Positions 8,122-17,073 of a stretch of 64,000 nucleotides of DNA are shown piece by piece; positions within the stretch are counted from its first letter, which is position 1, and the number at the start of each line of letters is the position of its first letter. This DNA is from Clostridiales bacterium (GTDB taxonomy: Bacteria > Bacillota > Clostridia > Christensenellales > CAG-138). Both the position numbers and the translations under genes were made by a program. The notes beneath the pieces were generated by a model. That model ran no database searches and had not been told where the DNA came from. It saw only the letters and a program-made list of their open reading frames with translations. The DNA lies in assembly GCA_019416935.1 (NCBI GenBank), contig DXWI01000004.1:1-64000 (forward strand). The letters are read 5' to 3'.

Positions 8122-9189
8122 TTATGAAATTACCAGCAGTTCCTTCGGGGAACTGACGAAATCCCGATAGCCGGTTTTGGTTACAACACAGCAGTCCTCA
8201 ATGCGGACGCCGCAAAGCCCTTCTACATAGATGCCCGGCTCAATCGTGATGGTCATGCCCGGCTCGAATACGGTTTCCGAACGGACGGATGCGGTTGGCT
8301 GTTCATGAATTTCCAAGCCAAATCCATGGCCGAGGCTGTGGCCAAAGCAGGTGCCATAGCCCTGTTCTGCGATATAATCGCGCGCAACGGCGTCCAGCTC
8401 TTTCCCGGTGATTCCGGGAGTCAGCGCGCGGAGAGCGCGCTCGTGCGCTTCCAATACAATATCGTAAATGCGGCGGCATTCATCGCTTACCGAACCAACG
8501 GCAACCGTGCGCGTCATATCGGAATGGTATCCGTCCACGATGCATCCGAAATCGAGCACGACCAGATCGCCATCCCGCAAGCGACGATCGGAGGGCACAG
8601 CATGGCACATCGCACCGTTCGGCCCCGAGCCGACAATCGGATCGAACGAGGCGCCTTCGCTGCCAAGTCGGGCGCCGATGTAATTGAGCTCCGCAACCAC
8701 TTCGCGCTCCGTCATGCCGGGATGCATGCGGCCAAGAAGCTCCGTGAAGGAACGGTCCGCAAGCGTCTGCGCGCGCTGCAGGCTTTCGATCTCCGCCGGC
8801 GTCTTGAGCATCCGCAGTGCGGAGAGCGCATCACCCCAAGGCACAAAGGTCACGGGCAGGGCGCGCATCCGCTCATAGAGTCCCACGGTCAGCACATTCT
8901 CCTCAAACGCGCAGCGCCCGCAGCCGTCGCGTTCCATGATTTCCTTTATGCTCTCCGTCAGCTTGCCCGCTTGCGGCTCAATGATCTCGTATCCCTTCGT
9001 CTGTTCGGCGGCCTGAATGGTATAGCGGAAATCCGTAAACAGGCAGCAGGACCTGTCCGTCACGAGTACCGTTGCATCGCAGCTTGTGAAGCCGGACAGA
9101 TACCGGATATTGGCCAAGCCGGTGACAAGCGCACAGTCCAGCCCGCACTCCTTCATTTTCTTTCGGAGTCTTTCAATTCTGTTTTGCAT
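8122..9189 (-). CDS. M24 family Xaa-Pro aminopeptidase
   Basis: Cytosolic dinuclear-metal peptidase that cleaves N-terminal residues linked to proline. The creatinase-like N-domain (about residues 1-125) precedes the pita-bread catalytic domain, where all five metal ligands are visible: VVLDFG, HSDMTRT, GHSLGHGFG, ITIEPGIY and VRIEDC. The ATG at 9189 (355 residues) is supported by GGGAGG 9 bases upstream; an upstream in-frame start at 9243 is not. The pepP-efp pairing is conserved in Bacillota. Confidence 0.95.
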   Translation of the reverse strand: MQNRIERLRKKMKECGLDCALVTGLANIRYLSGFTSCDATVLVTDRSCCLFTDFRYTIQAAEQTKGYEIIEPQAGKLTESIKEIMERDGCGRCAFEENVLTVGLYERMRALPVTFVPWGDALSALRMLKTPAEIESLQRAQTLADRSFTELLGRMHPGMTEREVVAELNYIGARLGSEGASFDPIVGSGPNGAMCHAVPSDRRLRDGDLVVLDFGCIVDGYHSDMTRTVAVGSVSDECRRIYDIVLEAHERALRALTPGITGKELDAVARDYIAEQGYGTCFGHSLGHGFGLEIHEQPTASVRSETVFEPGMTITIEPGIYVEGLCGVRIEDCCVVTKTGYRDFVSSPKELLVIS

Positions 9190-9246
9190 GGCGCCCAACC
9201 TCCCAGACAGTTTATTGTACCACAAACCGGTCTTTTCCAACAAGCC

Positions 9247-10731
9247 CTATTTATGGTACAGATTGTTCGACTGATAGCGCGGCTCGCAGGTAAAATTGAT
9301 GCCAAGCTTTCTGTAGGTGTCGCTGTCGACCCGAGAGAGGATGACGCTCGAATGTGCTTCCGCGCCCTTCAGCTTGTCCAGCTGCTCCATCGCGTGTGCA
9401 GCGGTCGGGTTGGTCGCGGCGCAGATGGAGAGCGCGATCAGAATTTCATCGCTGTGCAGGCGGGGATTCTGGTTGCCCAGATGGCGCGTCTTGAGTTTCT
9501 GAATCGGGGCGATTACGATCGGCGAAATCAAATCGATCCTATCATGGATTCCGCCGATTGCCTTCAGCGCATTGAGCAGCGCGGCGGCAGATGCGCCGAG
9601 CAGCGCAGACGTCTTTCCGGTGATCATCCGGCCGTCCGGCAATTCGATCGCCATAGCCGGTTCGCCCGTTTCCTCCGCTTTTTTCAGCGCGGCGGCAATC
9701 ACGGACCGATCTGCCGGCGTTGCGCCGCAGCGGTTCATGATGTATTCCGACCGAATCTCCTGATCCGCGGGCAGCGTGCCGCGCTTGCAGCCGCACAGAG
9801 CGGTATAGTATCTCCTGATAATCTCCTGTCGGGCGGCGGCGCAAACTGCCTCGTCATCAAAAATGCAGTACCCCGCCATGTTGACGCCCATATCCGTCGG
9901 CGAGTGGTAGGGCGACTGTCCGGAAATGCGCTCAAATATGGCGTTCAAAACAGGGAAGGACTCTACGTCACGATTATAATTGACCGTTGTGACGCCATAG
10001 GCCTCAAGATGGAACGGATCGATCATATTGACGTCGTCCAAATCGGTCGTCGCCGCCTCGTAAGCCAGATTGACCGGATGCTGCAGCGGCAAATTCCAGA
10101 CAGGAAATGTTTCAAACTTTGCATAGCCTGCCCGCACGCCGCGCTTGTGCTCATGATACAGTTGAGAGAGGCACACGGCCAGTTTTCCGCTACCGGGGCC
10201 GGGCGCCGTCACGATAACCAACGGGCGCGTCGTCTCAATGTAATCATTTTTCCCGAATCCTTCATCGCTGACAATCAGCGGCACGTTCGCGGGATACCCG
10301 GCGATGGGATAGTGGCGATACACCCGGATGCCGAGCCGTGTCAGCCGCTCCGCAAACGCATCGGCAGCCGTCTGCCCGCAGTATCTTGTAATCACGACGC
10401 CGCCGACCAGCAGTTCCTTTTCACGGAACGCATCGATCAGCCGCAGCACCTCTGCATCATAGGCGATGTCGAGATCATTGCGCACCTTGTTGCGTTCAAT
10501 ATCGCCCGCATAGATGGCCAAAATGATCTCCGCATCGTCCCGCAGCGTCTGGAGCATATTGATTTTGCTGTCGGGCAGAAAGCCGGGCAGCACGCGGGAG
10601 GCATGAAAATCATCAAACAGTTTCCCGCCGAACTCCAGATACAGCTTGTCGTCAAATTGCGCAATTCGCTCGCGAATTTTCTCGGACTGCATGCTTACAT
10701 ATTTATCATTGTCGAAACCAATTTTCCTCAT
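9247..10731 (-). CDS. DUF1846 family protein
   Basis: A 494-residue member of the DUF1846 family, which is common in anaerobic Bacillota and lacks an established function. The start MRKIGFDNDKYVSMQSEK is as expected for the family. A P-loop-like glycine motif (APGPGSGK, about residues 177-184) suggests nucleotide or phosphate binding, and the second half contains a conserved Asp/His-rich region (YHSPTDMGVNMAG). It lies between sigK and the M24 peptidase. The start has no Shine-Dalgarno sequence, and a promoter -10 box ends only 7 bases upstream, so the message may be leaderless. Confidence 0.93.
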   Translation of the reverse strand: MRKIGFDNDKYVSMQSEKIRERIAQFDDKLYLEFGGKLFDDFHASRVLPGFLPDSKINMLQTLRDDAEIILAIYAGDIERNKVRNDLDIAYDAEVLRLIDAFREKELLVGGVVITRYCGQTAADAFAERLTRLGIRVYRHYPIAGYPANVPLIVSDEGFGKNDYIETTRPLVIVTAPGPGSGKLAVCLSQLYHEHKRGVRAGYAKFETFPVWNLPLQHPVNLAYEAATTDLDDVNMIDPFHLEAYGVTTVNYNRDVESFPVLNAIFERISGQSPYHSPTDMGVNMAGYCIFDDEAVCAAARQEIIRRYYTALCGCKRGTLPADQEIRSEYIMNRCGATPADRSVIAAALKKAEETGEPAMAIELPDGRMITGKTSALLGASAAALLNALKAIGGIHDRIDLISPIVIAPIQKLKTRHLGNQNPRLHSDEILIALSICAATNPTAAHAMEQLDKLKGAEAHSSVILSRVDSDTYRKLGINFTCEPRYQSNNLYHK

Positions 10732-10738
10732 GCGCTAC

Positions 10739-10768
10739 AGTATATCATTTCCACCCATACTCTGGCAA
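10739..10768 (-). promoter_or_regulatory. SigA-type promoter of the DUF1846 gene, possibly leaderless
   Basis: TTGCCA (complement at 10763-10768), an 18-base spacer and TATACT (complement at 10739-10744). Transcription would begin at about 10731-10732, essentially on the ATG. No GGAGG-type ribosome site is present in the 25 bases before the start. Confidence 0.7.
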
Positions 10769-10782
10769 GGGAGAAAACGGCG

Positions 10783-11466
10783 CTACTGCGCGGAAAGCGC
10801 TGTGCTCAGCTTGGAAAGCGCCCGCTTTTCAATGCGGGACACATAGGAACGGGATATTCCGAGCAGCGTCGCCACCTCGCGCTGCGCCATACGATAGGCG
10901 CCAAAGAGCCCGAACCGCAGGCGTACCACCACATATTCGCGCTCCGTCAAAACCCGCTGCATCGTTTTTTTGATTCGTTCCGTGTCCAGCCGCGCCTGCA
11001 CCTCATCCATTACGGTATCCGGGTTGCCGCCGAGGATATCCAGCAGGGTGACGTCGTTTCCATCGTTGTCAATCCCCACCGCATCGCTCAACGATACCTC
11101 CGACACCTGCTTTCGCTCAGACCGCAGACTCATCAATATTTCGTTTTCTACACAGCGGCTTGCATACGCGGACAGCGCCGAGCCCTTGGACGCATCAAAT
11201 GTGGAAACCGCCTTGATGAGGCCGATAGCGCCAATCGAGATCAAATCATCGATATCCCGACCGGAACGGGCATATTTTTTGGCGATGTGCGCAACAAGCC
11301 GTAGATTATGGGCGATCAATTTCTCCCGCGCTTCCTCCGAACCATTTGACAAAGCCCGGATGCAGGCCTGCTCCTCTTCCTGCAGGAGCGGTTCCGGGAA
11401 CGAGGACCCATTGCGAACATAGGCTGCAATGAAAAACAACTCACAGAAGATATCAAACAGCTGCAT
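10783..11466 (-). CDS. sigK: RNA polymerase sporulation sigma factor SigK
   Basis: Late mother-cell sigma factor, 227 residues and uninterrupted. An N-terminal hydrophobic stretch (LFDIFCELFFIAAYVRNG) matches the pro-sequence that is removed by a membrane protease in Bacillus. Region 2 (HNLRLVAHIAKKY, DLISIGAIGLIKAVSTF, LSAYASRCVENEILM) and region 4 (REVATLLGISRSYVSRIEKRAL) are strongly SigK/SigE-like; FPEPLLQEEEQACIRAL after the pro-sequence points to SigK. No intervening skin-type element is present. This suggests a spore former or a descendant of one. No convincing SigE-type promoter could be defined upstream. Confidence 0.93.
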   Translation of the reverse strand: MQLFDIFCELFFIAAYVRNGSSFPEPLLQEEEQACIRALSNGSEEAREKLIAHNLRLVAHIAKKYARSGRDIDDLISIGAIGLIKAVSTFDASKGSALSAYASRCVENEILMSLRSERKQVSEVSLSDAVGIDNDGNDVTLLDILGGNPDTVMDEVQARLDTERIKKTMQRVLTEREYVVVRLRFGLFGAYRMAQREVATLLGISRSYVSRIEKRALSKLSTALSAQ

Positions 11467-11606
11467 GGTCTTTGCACCTCCACACCATTAGCCTATGCCA
11501 ACGGCTGCTTGACCCATACGACAAAATGCGCCAAGTCTTGCAGCGGTCTCCTCCGCTGCCTGCGCTGTTCCCCTCCCGTTGTTGACTTGAAACCACCCAA
11601 AAGCAA

Positions 11607-11635
11607 CAGAGCGGCTCCCGTATGGAACCGCTCTG
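11607..11635 (-). terminator. Terminator after mltG
   Basis: CAGAGCGG pairs with CCGCTCTG, extended by four more pairs (one G-U), and is followed on the minus strand by TTGCTTTT. It lies 22 bases past the mltG stop and separates it from sigK. The remaining bases to sigK (11467-11606) hold only the leader of sigK. Confidence 0.75.
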
Positions 11636-11656
11636 CCAATAGCTGCCGCATGCCGA

Positions 11657-12829
11657 TCACGGCCAATACGGACTGTACTCGAGAACATGCTGCTGATGCT
11701 CTTCATAGGTCTTGTCGAATACCAGCGCATAGTCATGCGTGACCGTACCGTCTGCCGCCGTTACCTGCAGCTTGCCGTTGCAGAAGTACAGGTATCCCTC
11801 GTCGAGGTATTCCTGATTGGGATACAGCGCCGCCTCGATTGCCAATTTTCCGGGGTTGCTGATGGGGCCGACCGGCAAGCCCGCTCTGCGATAGGTGTTA
11901 TAGGGGGACTCTGTGGCCAGTTCCGTCTGCGTAAACGTATACTTTTTCACGTTCAAAACGTAGGACAGACTAGCGCACGATTCCAGCCGCATTTCCTGTT
12001 TGATGCGATTATGGAACACGGCCGAAACCTTTGCAAAGTCGGTATCCACCTGCGCCTCCCGCTCAATCAGGGAAGCCAGCGTTACGACCTCATCCATGGT
12101 CATGCCCAATTCCTGCGCGCGGGCGATGTACTCGTCCGTAAAGACCTCATTGAAGCGATTGAGCATCTTGATGATGATCGATTCCGCGGATGCGTCCACG
12201 AATACCTCATAGGTATCCGGGAACAGATACCCCTCCAGAAGATACTTCCTTCCCTCCGTTTGCTCCGGAAGAAACTGAAAGCTCTCAAAATCGCCCTGAT
12301 CCATGCAGGCGTCCAAAAACGCCGACACATTGGGAAGAAGTCCCTTTTCAACCAGAACGCCGGCAATATCAGCGATCGTATAGCCCTCGGGAATGGTCAG
12401 CTTGATCGACTGTTTGGGGGGATTGCCCTCACAGATGATGTCTACAATCTGCTTGAGCGACATATTGCGCGAAAGAATATAGGTTCCCGCCTGCATTTTG
12501 TTGGCCTTGCCGACAAAGTCAACATACACCTTGAATACGGCCGTGCTCGGAATCAGCCCCTCCTCATCCTCGCCGCAGGCCTGATACAGGATGCGGGCGA
12601 TCGTGCTGGCCGAAGAGGATTTGGGAATCACCACTTCGATCGGCGTCGCGTCGTTGACGTCCACGGGCTCGATATAATTGGAGAGCACATAGTTGATCGT
12701 AAAACGCGCAGCAAAGAACACGATTACAACGCTGACCACAAGAACGATCAGCGGGCGGATCGTGCGCCAGATTCTTCGCTGTCTGCGCTTCAGGGCACTT
12801 GTACTCTGTTTTCGCATGTTACCGGCCAT
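11657..12829 (-). CDS. mltG: Endolytic murein transglycosylase MltG (YceG-like)
   Basis: Membrane-anchored enzyme that cleaves nascent glycan strands and sets their length. One transmembrane helix (about residues 25-48) leads to an extracytoplasmic LysM-like domain and the YceG domain. The catalytic region TLASLIEREAQ (Glu at about residue 260) and the downstream SCASLSYVL and LPVGPISNPG motifs are intact. Its 390 residues fit the Bacillota family. It lies 10 bases after the YlbF-type gene. The ribosome site is weak for both possible starts (12829 and 12817). Confidence 0.95.
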   Translation of the reverse strand: MAGNMRKQSTSALKRRQRRIWRTIRPLIVLVVSVVIVFFAARFTINYVLSNYIEPVDVNDATPIEVVIPKSSSASTIARILYQACGEDEEGLIPSTAVFKVYVDFVGKANKMQAGTYILSRNMSLKQIVDIICEGNPPKQSIKLTIPEGYTIADIAGVLVEKGLLPNVSAFLDACMDQGDFESFQFLPEQTEGRKYLLEGYLFPDTYEVFVDASAESIIIKMLNRFNEVFTDEYIARAQELGMTMDEVVTLASLIEREAQVDTDFAKVSAVFHNRIKQEMRLESCASLSYVLNVKKYTFTQTELATESPYNTYRRAGLPVGPISNPGKLAIEAALYPNQEYLDEGYLYFCNGKLQVTAADGTVTHDYALVFDKTYEEHQQHVLEYSPYWP

Positions 12830-12839
12830 CCTTGTCCGC

Positions 12840-13181
12840 TTACCCTTCCAAGCCGCTCAAGTCGACGTCGATCGCCTCGGCCAGAATTTTATACACATCC
12901 CCGAGCATTGTGTTCATGCGGTATTCCGCCATCAAAAACGCAGAAGCATCCCCATCCATCTGCAAGACTTCGCCCAGTTTTTGCAGTTTCTGGAACAGCT
13001 CCTCGTCCTTACCGCCCTGCATCACAACGCCCTGCGCGCGCATTTGCAGTTTGTGATACTCCGCGATCAGTGCCTTGGTCGTATCGTTGGCCATGGCGGC
13101 TTCCCGCGTTTCCTGATACGTTTTGTATTCCTGACTCGATTTCAACTGCGCCGCGAGCGCTCTCGCCGTATCATATACCAT
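12840..13181 (-). CDS. YlbF/YmcA family protein
   Basis: A 113-residue, all-helical protein of the YlbF family. In Bacillus the YlbF-YmcA-YaaT complex interacts with RNase Y and affects mRNA maturation, sporulation and competence. Here the gene lies directly downstream of an RNase J gene (19-base gap), which fits an RNA-decay link. Whether this member is YlbF-like or YmcA-like cannot be settled from the single sequence. Confidence 0.88.
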   Translation of the reverse strand: MVYDTARALAAQLKSSQEYKTYQETREAAMANDTTKALIAEYHKLQMRAQGVVMQGGKDEELFQKLQKLGEVLQMDGDASAFLMAEYRMNTMLGDVYKILAEAIDVDLSGLEG

Positions 13182-13200
13182 AAGAATGCATTCTCCTTCG

Positions 13201-14850
13201 TCAGATTTCCAAAATGATCGGCAGCAGCACCGGTGTGCGCTTTGTTTTGCTCTTCAAAAACGCCTTGAGCTTTTGCCGGATTCCGTTTTTGATGGCCGCA
13301 TACTCCGACTTCTGCGCGCCCTCAAACCGCTGCGCCTCTTCCGTCAGCATTGCGACCGTTTCCTGAATGAGGCTTTCCGATTCCCGCATATAGATAAATC
13401 CACGCGAAATGAGCTCCGGCGCTGCCATCAGCCTGCCGGTCTCCAGATCGATCACAATGACGGCCACAACGAGCCCGTCCTGTGACAGTAAGCGGCGATC
13501 CTTCAAGATCACATCGTCAATGTCGCCGATGCCGTCCACCATCACGCCGCCTGCCTGTACGCTGCCGCTGATTTTGCCGCGCCGTGTGGTCAACTCGATC
13601 ACGTCGCCGCATTCCGCCCGGAAGATGTTTTCTTCGGGAATACCCATCTCCTCAGCCAATTGCGCGTGCATAAACAGATGCCGGTATTCACCGTGTACCG
13701 GAATAAAAAACTTCGGCTTCGTCAACTGTATCATCAGCCGAAGCTCCTCACGGCAGGCATGTCCGGACACATGCACGTCCGCCATCTGATCGTAGATCAC
13801 CATGGCGCCCTTCTGAAACAGATTGTTGATAACGCGTGACACGCCCTTCTCGTTGCCCGGGATGGCGGACGCAGAAATGATGACCGTATCGCCCTTGCCG
13901 ATATTCAGCCGGTGCGTGGCGGTGGCCATGCGGAACAAGCCGCTCATGGGTTCGCCCTGACTGCCGGTTGTCACAACGCAAATTTGATCATCCCGGTACC
14001 GGTTGAGCTGATCTACCGTTACAATTCGATCCGCCGCAATTTTCAGATACCCCAGTTTCATGGCAATCTGCACGATCTGTTCCATGCTCCGGCCCTGAAA
14101 GCAGAGGACGCGGCCATGGCTGACCGCAACATCGGCCACCTGTTGAATGCGGTACACATTGGATGCAAAGGAAGCGACGATCACGCGGCCCTTTGCCGAT
14201 TCAAAGCAGTGCTCAAACGTTGTTCCGAGTTCCCGTTCGGACTGCGTATACCCATGGCGCTCGATATTCGTGCTATCGGAGAGCAGTGCAAGTACGCCGC
14301 GGGATCCGTAGTGCGCAAAGCGCTTGATATCGATCGGCTCGCCGTCGATCGGCGTAAAATCAACCTTGAAATCTCCGGTATGAATCACCGTTCCGATCGG
14401 CGTGGAGATCGCCAGCGCTACCGCGCCGGCGATTGAATGGCTGGTCTTGATGAACTCCACCTTAAAGCAGCCAAGTTCGATCCGATCCCCCGGTTTGATG
14501 CAGGTCAACGTCCGGTTCTTAATTCGCATTTCCTCGAGCTTGTGCTGGACGAGCGCCATCGTAAAGCTCGTTCCGTAAACGGGGACATTCAGATCGCGGA
14601 GCACATACGGCAGCGCGCCGATATGATCCTCATGTCCGTGCGTAATCAGAAATCCGCGCAGCTTCGCAAGGTTCTCGGTCAGGTAGGTCACATCCGGTAT
14701 GACCACATCGATGCCCGGCATCATCTCTTCGTCCGGAAAGATCAGGCCGCAGTCCACCACGATCATGTCGTTGCCATACTCCATGACCGTCATGTTTTTG
14801 CCGATTTCCCCAACGCCGCCGAGCGGAATAATTCTTAGTTTACTCGCCAT
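13201..14850 (-). CDS. rnj: Ribonuclease J
   Basis: Metallo-beta-lactamase/beta-CASP ribonuclease with 5'-3' exonuclease and endonuclease activity, central to mRNA decay in Bacillota. The metal-binding HGHEDHIG motif (about residues 71-78) is intact, as are the downstream DSTN and GHACREELRLM regions of the beta-CASP fold and the HGEYRHL motif; a C-terminal domain completes the 549 residues. It begins MASKLRIIPLGGVGEIGKN. It could be RNase J1 or J2; the intact metal-binding motif favours an active J1-type enzyme. Confidence 0.96.
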   Translation of the reverse strand: MASKLRIIPLGGVGEIGKNMTVMEYGNDMIVVDCGLIFPDEEMMPGIDVVIPDVTYLTENLAKLRGFLITHGHEDHIGALPYVLRDLNVPVYGTSFTMALVQHKLEEMRIKNRTLTCIKPGDRIELGCFKVEFIKTSHSIAGAVALAISTPIGTVIHTGDFKVDFTPIDGEPIDIKRFAHYGSRGVLALLSDSTNIERHGYTQSERELGTTFEHCFESAKGRVIVASFASNVYRIQQVADVAVSHGRVLCFQGRSMEQIVQIAMKLGYLKIAADRIVTVDQLNRYRDDQICVVTTGSQGEPMSGLFRMATATHRLNIGKGDTVIISASAIPGNEKGVSRVINNLFQKGAMVIYDQMADVHVSGHACREELRLMIQLTKPKFFIPVHGEYRHLFMHAQLAEEMGIPEENIFRAECGDVIELTTRRGKISGSVQAGGVMVDGIGDIDDVILKDRRLLSQDGLVVAVIVIDLETGRLMAAPELISRGFIYMRESESLIQETVAMLTEEAQRFEGAQKSEYAAIKNGIRQKLKAFLKSKTKRTPVLLPIILEI

Positions 14851-14859
14851 TCCTTCGTA

Positions 14860-15627
14860 TCAACTCCCATAATAAAAAGCGTTTCCGCCGATTGTTTTAT
14901 AATACGTCTTACTGCCCCAGCTATGGCCAAGGCGGTCTGCCCGGAAGAACAAAACGTCCTCCGGCACATTGGTATTGCCGCCGCAAAATACATCCTCCGC
15001 ATAGGTAACGATCTCCTCCGGCGGCGTCATCGTCTCAAATTTGCTGTGGCCAATCACAGAGAATTGGCTTTTTCGGTATACCTCCGTCGAGATGGAGGTT
15101 TCCCCTCTGCCGAAACGCGAAGATTTACAGCGATTGTAAATCACGCTCAAAACGGCCCGGTATGCCGTCTCGCCCTTGCCCTTGGCCTCAAGATAGGCGA
15201 CCTTTGCCGCCAGCTCCAACTCCTCGCGCGAATACGCGCCGGTATGCGCCGCTTCCTCGGCAGGTTCCTCCCGTTCCGGCTCCAGTTCAAACGGCTCAGG
15301 CGTAATCAGTTCCGGTGTACTCGGCTTCGCCACAGGTGACGGCGTTGCCTTTGGTCGATTGGTCCGCTTCGGCGTCGGTTCCTGTTCCGGTTCCGGAACA
15401 GGCGTGGGTTCCATCGTCGGCGCGGGCGTTGGCTCCGGCGTCGGCGACGGTGTAAGCGGAACGGGTGTCGGCGGCGGCATGCGAAGCGCCAGCACGACCT
15501 CCGGCTCCTCCTCAAGCGCCAGTGCAACACAGGCCGGCAATTCCGAACGCGGAGCGCGCGTACAGGCGCTCATTGGAAACATACATACAACACATAACCC
15601 CAGAGACACCAAGCGGTGCAGCTTCAA
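14860..15627 (-). CDS. Exported SleB-like cell wall hydrolase, putative lipoprotein
   Basis: A 255-residue secreted protein: hydrophobic signal segment ending in a plausible lipobox (MSAC at about residues 19-22), a long Pro/Thr/Glu-rich linker (about 50-125), and a C-terminal SleB/CwlJ hydrolase_2 domain (about 130-255) with the likely catalytic Glu in VAYLEAKGKGETAY. Such enzymes cleave spore cortex or vegetative peptidoglycan. The TTG start is backed by GAGGAGG 6 bases upstream. It occupies the place downstream of hslU where Bacillus carries codY. Low-complexity linkers of this type span the wall. Confidence 0.88.
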   Translation of the reverse strand: MKLHRLVSLGLCVVCMFPMSACTRAPRSELPACVALALEEEPEVVLALRMPPPTPVPLTPSPTPEPTPAPTMEPTPVPEPEQEPTPKRTNRPKATPSPVAKPSTPELITPEPFELEPEREEPAEEAAHTGAYSREELELAAKVAYLEAKGKGETAYRAVLSVIYNRCKSSRFGRGETSISTEVYRKSQFSVIGHSKFETMTPPEEIVTYAEDVFCGGNTNVPEDVLFFRADRLGHSWGSKTYYKTIGGNAFYYGS

Positions 15628-15678
15628 ATTCGCCCTCCTCTTCGGGCGATAAAAACTTTGGGTCTGCGGCTCGCCCGA

Positions 15679-17070
15679 TCACAGGATATATTTATGTATG
15701 TCCTCGTCGGTAAATTCATGATGCAGCCGTTCGCTGACATAGGCCGCGTCAATCGCAAGATCGATCACCGGATGCTGGCCGTTTGCGTTGAACGAAATAT
15801 CGTCCAACAGGTTTTCCAGCACCGTGTGCAGTCTGCGGGCGCCGATGTTCTCCTGATTTTCATTGGCAAGGTACGCATATTTAGCGATCTCGTCAAGCGC
15901 TTCATCGGTAAACGACAGGCGAACATTGTCCGCCGACAACAATGCCGCGTACTGCTTCGTGACGGCATTTTCCGGCTGGGTCAAAATCGCTTTGAAATCC
16001 GCTTGTGAAAGGTCGTCCAGCTTCACCCGAATCGGGAAACGGCCCTGCAATTCGGGGATGAGATCCGTCACCTTGGCGGTATGGAACGCGCCTGCCGCGA
16101 TGAACAAAATATAATCGGTTTTGATGGGGCCGTACTTGGTCGAAACCGTCGACCCTTCGACGATCGGCAGAATATCCCGCTGTACGCCCTCTCGCGAGAC
16201 GTCCGGGCCGCTCATGTGATGATTGCCGGCAATCTTGTCGATTTCATCGATGAAAATAATGCCGTCCTGTTCCGCGCGCTGCAAGGCGTCGCGGTGCACA
16301 TCGTCCATATCGATCCGCTTTTCCGATTCCTGCTGAATCAGAATGCGCCTCGCCTCCCGAACGGGCAGCTTCCGCCTCTTCATCTTTCGCGGCAGAATTC
16401 CGCCGAACATATCGCCAAGGTTCAGGTCGATGCCGGCGGCAAACATGGCGTCATTGGCAGGCTGCGCCTCCTCCACCTCCACCTCGACCAACACGTGTTC
16501 CAGCTGGCCGGCACGAAGCTGCAGCGTGATGCGCTCGCGTTCCGATTGAAAGGCACGCTTCTCCTCATCCGACATGGCCGGTTCCTGCTTCTGTTCCGGC
16601 ACGTTGCCAAAGAGCAGCTGCAGCGGATTGACTGCCGGCTGGCGCTCGCTCTGCTTCATGGGAACCAAAAGCTCGATGAGCCGCTGCTCCGCAGCCGCCT
16701 CGGCAACCAAGCGGACGTCCTCCATTCTCTGCGCCTTGCAGATGCGGATGGAGGCCTCCACCAAATCGCGCACCATGGATTCCACATCGCGTCCCACATA
16801 CCCGACCTCGGTAAACTTGGTCGCCTCTACCTTCACAAACGGGGCGTCCACCAGCTTGGCAAGCCGCCTTGCAATTTCCGTTTTACCGACGCCGGTAGCG
16901 CCCATCATGATGATGTTTTTCGGTGTGATCTCTTCGCGCACCTCCGGCGGCAGGCAGCTGCGGCGGTAGCGGTTGCGCAGCGCAACGGCTACGGCGCGTT
17001 TGGCCCGATCCTGTCCAACGATATATTTGTCCAGTGCTTCAACGATCTCTTTGGGTGTAAGCAAGCTCAT
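15679..17070 (-). CDS. hslU: ATP-dependent protease ATPase subunit HslU (ClpY)
   Basis: AAA+ unfoldase that feeds proteins into HslV. The Walker A motif GATGVGKTEIARRL (about residues 56-69), the I-domain insertion (about 110-240) and Walker B (IIFIDEIDKIA) are intact, with the sensor regions and the C-terminal tail ending HKYIL that inserts into HslV. Length is 463 residues. It is 3 bases from hslV, so the two are co-translated. Confidence 0.97.
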   Translation of the reverse strand: MSLLTPKEIVEALDKYIVGQDRAKRAVAVALRNRYRRSCLPPEVREEITPKNIIMMGATGVGKTEIARRLAKLVDAPFVKVEATKFTEVGYVGRDVESMVRDLVEASIRICKAQRMEDVRLVAEAAAEQRLIELLVPMKQSERQPAVNPLQLLFGNVPEQKQEPAMSDEEKRAFQSERERITLQLRAGQLEHVLVEVEVEEAQPANDAMFAAGIDLNLGDMFGGILPRKMKRRKLPVREARRILIQQESEKRIDMDDVHRDALQRAEQDGIIFIDEIDKIAGNHHMSGPDVSREGVQRDILPIVEGSTVSTKYGPIKTDYILFIAAGAFHTAKVTDLIPELQGRFPIRVKLDDLSQADFKAILTQPENAVTKQYAALLSADNVRLSFTDEALDEIAKYAYLANENQENIGARRLHTVLENLLDDISFNANGQHPVIDLAIDAAYVSERLHHEFTDEDIHKYIL

Positions 17071-17073
17071 GTC

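Noticed and set aside
8305..11304. A 999-codon open frame on the plus strand
   Set aside because: It lies antisense across the M24 peptidase, DUF1846 and sigK genes, has no family signature and has Arg/His-rich composition expected of a mirror frame of GC-rich coding DNA.
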